DNA of 64,000 bases from Nephrocerus scutellatus (lineage: Eukaryota > Arthropoda > Insecta > Diptera > Pipunculidae), in contig OX352763.1 of assembly GCA_947095585.1 (NCBI GenBank), positions 49,556,481 through 49,620,480 on the forward strand, given 5' to 3'. The translations under genes and the position numbers were made by a program. A model generated the notes under the pieces. That model did no database searches and was not told the DNA's origin. It saw nothing but the letters and a program-made list of their open reading frames with translations. Of this stretch, positions 57,801-64,000 are shown piece after piece (within the stretch, counting starts at the first letter, position 1; every line of letters starts with the position of its first letter).

Positions 57801-60800
57801 AAATTCCAGACCCTATTGGCCAGATCCCAGAATTTCCATAGGAATAAATCTTATAGTCGCACATTAGTCCTACATTCCGAGTATAGAATAGATAGATAAC
57901 AGAATTTCCATAGGAACAAATCTTATAGTCGCACATTGGTCCTACATTCCGAGTTTCATACGAATTCCTTGAGAAATGGCTTGGTTCCAAAAAATCAAGA
58001 CCCTATGGCCAGATCCCAGATGTTCCATAGGAAACAATCTTATAGTCGCTATTCGCATATTAGTCCTACATTCCGAGTTTCATACTAACCCTTGAGAAAT
58101 GGATTGATTCCAAAAATTCCAGACCCTATGGCCAGATCACAGAATTTCCATAGGAACAAATCTTATAGTCGCATATTAGTCCTACATACTGAGTTTCATA
58201 CGAATCCCTTGAGAAATGGCTTGGCTCCAAAAATTCCAGACCCTATTGGCCAGATCCCAGAATTTCCATAGGAACAAATCTTATAGTCGCATATTCGTCC
58301 TACATTCCGAGTTTCATACGAAACCCTTGAGAAATGGCTTGGTTCCCAAAATTCCAGACCCTATTGGCTAGATCCCAGAATTTCCATAGGAACAAATCTT
58401 ATAGTCGCATATTCGTCCTACATTCCGAGTTTCATACGAATCCCTTGAGAAATGTCTTGGTTCCCAAAATTCCAGACCCTCGTACGAATCCCTTGAGAAA
58501 TGGCTTGGTTTCCAAAATTCCAGACCCTATTGGCCAGATCCCAGAATTTCCATAGGAACAAATCTTATAGTCGCATATTCGTCCTACATTCCGAGTTTCA
58601 TACGAAACCCTTGAGAAATGGCTTGGTTCCCAAAATTCCAGACCCTATTGGCCAGATCCCAGAATTTCCATAGGAACAAATCTTACAGTCGCATATTCGT
58701 CCTACATTCCGAGTTTCATACGAATCCCTTGAGAAATGTCTTGGTTCCCAAAATTCCAGACCCTCGTACGAATCCCTTGAGAAATGGCTTGGTTTCCTAA
58801 ATTCCAGACCCTATTGGCCAGATCCCAGAATTTCCATAGGAACAAATCTTATAGTCGCATATTAATCCTACATTCCGAGTTTCATACTAACCCTTGAGAA
58901 ATGGATTGATTCCAAAAATTCCAGACCCTATGGCCAGATCACAGAATTTCCATAGGAACAAATCTTATAGTCGCATATTAGTCCTACATACTGAGTTTCA
59001 TACGAATCCCTTGAGAAATGGCTTGGCTCCAAAAATTCCAGAACATATTGGCCAGATCCCAGAATTTCCATAGGAACAAATCTTATAGTCGCATATTCGT
59101 CCTACATTCCGAGTTTCATACGAAACCCCTGAGAAATGGCTTGGTTCCCAAAATTCCAGACCCTATTGGCCAGATCCCAGAATTTCCATAGGAACAAATC
59201 TTATAGTCGCATATTCGTCCTACATTCCGAGTTTCATACGAATCCCTTGAGAAATGTCTTGGTTCCCAAAATTCCAGACCCTATTGGCCAGATCCCAGAA
59301 TTTCCATAGGAACAAATGTTATAGTCGCATATTAGTCCTACATTCTGAGTTTCATACGAAGCCCTTGACAAATGTCTTGGTTCCCAAAATTCCAGACCCT
59401 ATTGGCCAGATCCTAGAATTTCCATAGGAACAAATCTTATAGTCGCATATTAGTCCTACATTCCGAGTTTCGTACGAATCCCTTGAGAAATGGCTTGGTT
59501 TCCAAAATTCCAGACCCTATTGGCTAGATCCCAGAACTTCCATAGGAACAAATCTTATAGTCGCATATTAGTCCTACATTCCAAGATGCATACGAATCCC
59601 TTGAGAAATGGCTTGGTTCCCAAAATTCCAGACCCTATTGGCCAGATCCCAGAATTTCCATAGGCACAAATGTTATAGTCGCATATTAGTCCTACATTCT
59701 GAGTTTCATACGAATCTTTTGAGAAATGGCTTGTTTCCAAAAATTCCAGACCCAGATCCCAGAATTTCCATAGGAACAAATCTTATAGTCGCATATTAGT
59801 CCTACATTCCGAGTTTCATACGAAACCCTTGAGAAATGGCTTGGTTCCCAAAATTCCAGACCCTATTGGCTAGATCCCAGAATTTCCATAGGAACAAATC
59901 TTATAGTCGCATTTTAGTTCTACATTCCGAGTTTCATACGAATCCCTTGAGAAATGGCTTGGTTCCCAAAATTCCAGACCCTATTGGCCATATCCCAGAA
60001 TTTCCATAGGAACAAATCTTATAGTCGCATATTTGTTCTACATTCTGAGTTTCATACGAATCCCTTAACAAATTGCTTGGTTCCAAAAATTCCAGAGCCT
60101 AATGGCCAGATCCCAGATTTTCCATAGGAACAAATCTTATAGTCGCACATTAGTCCTTGGTTTGGTTTGGCTTGGTTCCAAAAATTCCAGACCCTATTGG
60201 CCAGATCCCAGAATTTCCATAGGAATAAATCTTATAGTCGCACATTAGTCCTACATTCCGAGTATAGAATAGATAGATAACAGAATTTCCATAGGAACAA
60301 ATCTTATAGTCGCACATTGGTCCTACATTCCGAGTTTCATACGAATTCCTTGAGAAATGGCTTGGTTCCAAAAAATCAAGACCCTATGGCCAGATCCCAG
60401 ATGTTCCATAGGAAACAATCTTATAGTCGCTATTCGCATATTAGTCCTACATTCCGAGTTTCATACTAACCCTTGAGAAATGGATTGATTCCAAAAATTC
60501 CAGACCCTATGGCCAGATCACAGAATTTCCATAGGAACAAATCTTATAGTCGCATATTAGTCCTACATACTGAGTTTCATACGAATCCCTTGAGAAATGG
60601 CTTGGCTCCAAAAATTCCAGACCCTATTGGCCAGATCCCAGAATTTCCATAGGAACAAATCTTATAGTCGCATATTCGTCCTACATTCCGAGTTTCATAC
60701 GAATCCCCTGAGAAATGGCTTGGTTCCCAAAATTCCAGACCCTATTGGCCAGATCCCAGAATTTCCATAGGAACAAATCTTATAGTCGCATATTCGTCCT

Positions 60801-61149
60801 ACATTCCGAGTTTCATACGAATCCCTTGAGAAATGTCTTGGTTCCCAAAATTCCAGACCCTCGTACGAATCCCTTGAGAAATGGCTTGGTTTCCAAAATT
60901 TTAGACCCTATTGGCTAGATCCCAGAATTTCCATAGGAACAAATCTTTTAGTCGCATATTAATCCTACATTCCGAGTTTCATACGAATCCCTTGAGAAAT
61001 GGCTTGGTTCCCAAAATTCCACACCCTATTGGCCAGATGCCAGAATTTCCACAGGAATAAATCTTATAGTCGCACATTAGTCCTACATTCCGAGTTTCAT
61101 ACGAATACCTTGAGAAATGGCTTGGTTCCAAAAATTCCAGACCCTTTTG

Positions 61150-64000
61150 GCCAGATCCCAGAATTTCTATAGGAACAAATCTTATAGTCGCATATTAGTC
61201 CTACATTCCGAGTTTCATACGAATCACTTGAGAAATGGCTTGGTTCCCAAAACTCCAGACCCTATTAGCCAGATCCCAGAATTTCCATAGGAACAAATGT
61301 TATAGTCGCATATTAGTCTTACATTCTGAGTTTCATACGAATCCTTTTAGAAATGGCTTGGTTCAAAAATTCCAGATCCCAGAATTTCCATAGGAGCAAA
61401 TCTTATAGTCGCATATTAGTCCTACATTCCGAGTTTCATACGAAACCCTTGAGAAATGGCTTGGTTCCCCAAATACCAGACCCTATTGGCTAGATACCAG
61501 AATTTCAATATGAACAAATCTTATAGTCGCATATTAGTTCTACATTCCGAGTTTCATACGAATCCCTTGAGAAATGGCTTGGTTCCCAAAATTCCAGACC
61601 CTATTGGCCAGATCCCAGAATTTCCATAGGAACAAATGATATAGTCGCATATTAGTCCTACATTCCGAGTTTCATACGAAACCCTTGAGATATGGCTTGG
61701 TTCCCAAAATTCCGGACCCTATTGGCTAGATCCCAGAATTTCAATAGGAACAAATCTTATAGTCGCATATTAGTTCTACATTCTGAGTTTCATACGAATC
61801 CCTTAAGAAATTGCTTGGTTGCAAAAATTCCAGACCCTTTTAGCCAGATCCCAGAATTTCCATAGGAACAAATGTTATAGTCGCATATTAGTCTTACATT
61901 CTGAGTTTCATACGAATCCCTTGAGAAATGGCTTGGTTCCAAAAATTCCAGACCCAGATCCCAGAATTTCCATAGGAACAAATCTTATAGTCGCATATTA
62001 GTCCTACATTCCGAGTTTCATACGAATCCCTTGAGAAATGTCTTGGTTCCAAAAATTCCAGACCCTATTGGCCAGATCCTAGAATTTCAATAGGAACAAA
62101 TCTTATAGTCGCATATTAGTTCTACATTCCGAGTTTCATACGAATCCCTTGAGAAATGGCTTGGTTCCCAAAATTCCAGACCCTATTGGCCAGATCCCAG
62201 AATTTCCATAGGAACAAATGTTATAGTCGCATATTAGTCCTACATTCTGAGTTTCATACGAATCCCTTGAGAAATGTCTTGGTTCCAAAAATTCCAGACC
62301 CTATTGGCCAGATCCTAGAATTTCGATAGGAACAAATCTTATAGTCGCATATTAGTCCTACACTCCGAGTTTCGTACGAATCCCTTGAGAAATGGCTGGG
62401 TTTCCAAAATTCCAGACCCTATTGGCCAGATCCCAGAATTTCCATAGGAACAAATGTTATAGTCGCATATTAGTCCTACATTCTGAGTTTCATACGAATC
62501 TTTTGAGAAATGGCTTGTTTCCAAAAATTCCAGACCCAGATCCCAGAATTTCCATAGGAACAAATCTTATAGTCGCATATTAGTCTTACATTCTGAGTTT
62601 CATACGAATCCCTTGAGAAATGGCTTGGTTCCAAAAATTCCAGACCCAGATCCCAGAATGTCCATAGGAACAAATCTTATAGTCGCATATTAGTCCTACA
62701 TTCCGAGTTTCATACGAATCACTTGAGAAATGGCTTGGTTCCAAAAACTCCAGACCCTATTAGCCAGATCCCAGAATTTCCATAGGAACAAATGTTATAG
62801 TCGCATATTAGTCTTACATTCTGAGTTTCATACGAATCCCTTGAGAAATGGCTTGGTTCAAAAATTCCAGATCCCAGAATTTCCATAGGAACAAATCTTA
62901 TAGTCGCATATTTGTCCTACATTCCGAGTTTCATACCAAACCCTTGAGAAATGGCTTGGTTCCCCAAATACCAGACCCTATTGGCTAGATACCAGAATTT
63001 CAATAGGAACAAATCTTATAGTCGCATATTAGTTCTACATTCCGAGTTTCATACGAATCCCTTGAGAAATGGCTTGGTTCCCAAAATTCCAGACCCTATT
63101 GGCCAGATCCCAGAATTTCCATAGGAACAAATGATATAGTCGCATATTAGTCCTACATTCCAAGTTTCATACGAAACCCTTGAGAAATGGCTTGGTTCCC
63201 CAAATACCAGACCCTATTGGCTAGATACCAGAATTTCAATAGGAACAAATCTTATAGTCGCATATTAGTTCTACATTCCGAGTTTCATACGAATCCCTTG
63301 AGAAATGGCTTGGTTCCCAAAATTCCAGACCCTATTGGCCAGATCCCAGAATTTCCATAGGAACAAATGATATAGTCGCATATTAGTCCTACATTCCGAG
63401 TTTCATACGAAACCCTTGAGAAATGGCTTGGTTCCAAAAATTCCAGACCCAGATCCCAGAATTTCCTTAGGAACAAATATTATAGTCGCATATTAGTCCT
63501 ACATTCCGAGTTTCATACGAATCACTTGAGAAATGGCTTGGTTCCCAAAACTCCAGACCCTATTAGCCAGATCCCAGAATTTCCATAGGAACAAATGTTA
63601 TAGTCGCATATTAGTCTTACATTCTGAGTTTCATACGAATCCCTTGAGAAATGGCTTGGTTCAAAAATTCCAGATCCCAGAATTTCCATAGGAACAAATC
63701 TTATAGTCGCATATTAGTCCTACATTCCGAGTTTCATACGAAACCCTTGAGAAATGGCTTGGTACCCCAAATACCAGACCCTATTGGCTAGATACCAGAA
63801 TTTCAATAGGAACAAATCTTATAGTCGCATATTAGTTCTACATTCCGAGTTTCATACGAATCCCTTGAGAAATGGCTTGGTTCCCAAAATTCCAGACCCT
63901 ATTGGCTAGATCCCAGAATTTCAATAGGAACAAATCTTATAGTCGCATATTAGTTCTACATTCTGAGTTTCATACGAATCCCTTAAGAAATTTGCATGGT
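61150..64000. repeat. Satellite array, return to subfamily I
   Basis: From about 61.15-61.2 kb the variants of the left array reappear (AACTCCAGACCCTATTAGCC, CCCCAAATACCAGAC, TTCAATAGGAAC, GATATAGTCGC). The stretch 61.7-62.3 kb also matches 15.6-16.2 kb closely. The array runs off the window end. Confidence 0.92.

Larger units (their letters stand above)
36928..61150. repeat. Satellite array, ~118-bp monomer, subfamily II
   Basis: Same monomer family, marked by GGATTGATTCC, TTCATACTAACCC, CAGATGTCAGAATTTT, truncated monomers with TTGGTTTGGTTTGGC, and monomers fused as CCGAGTATAGAATAGATAGATA. No transposon interrupts it. The short ORFs on both strands recur with the repeat and are not genes. 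From 51.8 to 61.1 kb, marker monomers recur at spacings of about 2.1, 2.4 and 2.6 kb (variants at 52397, 54487, 56938 and 59555). Confidence 0.96.

Noticed and set aside
1..64000. CRISPR-like regular repeats
   Set aside because: Copies are contiguous ~118-bp monomers without unique spacers, in a eukaryotic transposon context.

Overview
The window looks like insect (dipteran, probably drosophilid) heterochromatin. A satellite array is invaded by nested transposable elements. The reasons are a gypsy/errantivirus-type LTR retrotransposon with a gag-pol-env layout, an intact mariner-like transposase, an R1-clade-like non-LTR element, and more than 36 kb of tandem satellite. I saw no ordinary single-copy host gene, no tRNA or rRNA gene and no CRISPR array. 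The species cannot be named from the sequence alone.

Layout. (1) 1-6878: satellite with a ~118-bp monomer, organised in a 2,438-bp higher-order repeat. (2) 6885-13540: retrotransposon unit A. It starts and ends at the same point of env (env 3' part, 3' UTR, LTR 9512-10601, leader, gag remnant, RNase H-integrase, env 5' part), so it is circularly permuted. A 1,302-bp mariner (6958-8259) with TA duplications and an uninterrupted transposase sits in its env. (3) 13545-16273: satellite. (4) 16274-36923: units B, C and D of the same retrotransposon, all on the plus strand. B and C share a single LTR (25810-26899), and C is joined to D with no LTR. Unit B carries a reverse-oriented non-LTR fragment (16617-18990). 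Unit D carries an intact FHA-domain ORF (35679-36002) between pol and env. (5) 36928-64000: satellite again. A second monomer subfamily has ~4.8-kb and ~3.5-kb higher-order duplications, and from about 61.2 kb it returns to the first subfamily.

The retrotransposon family can be pieced together by comparison. It has a 1,090-bp LTR (TGTAGTG...AAAACA), a tRNA-Leu-like primer binding site, leader splice donors and a Gln-rich ORF that may be spliced to gag. Gag has two CCHC knuckles. Pol has a protease remnant, RT with FVDD, RNase H and an HHCC/DD35E integrase. Env has a signal peptide, an RAKR cleavage site and a C-terminal membrane anchor. No unit is intact. A, B and C share two deletions in and after integrase. 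A and C share a further ~2.7-kb gag-pol deletion. B and D share a gag stop, loss of the protease active site and a pol frameshift. A and D share one env deletion, and B and C share another.

The most interesting feature is the FHA ORF in unit D. It is open over 107 codons inside decayed surroundings, looks richer in G+C than its flanks, and has its own splice-acceptor-like pyrimidine tract directly before the ATG, as env does. This is the arrangement expected of a host gene captured by a retrovirus-like element. The next most interesting are the coincident env breakpoints at the outer edges of the retrotransposon domain and the both-ends-internal non-LTR insert.
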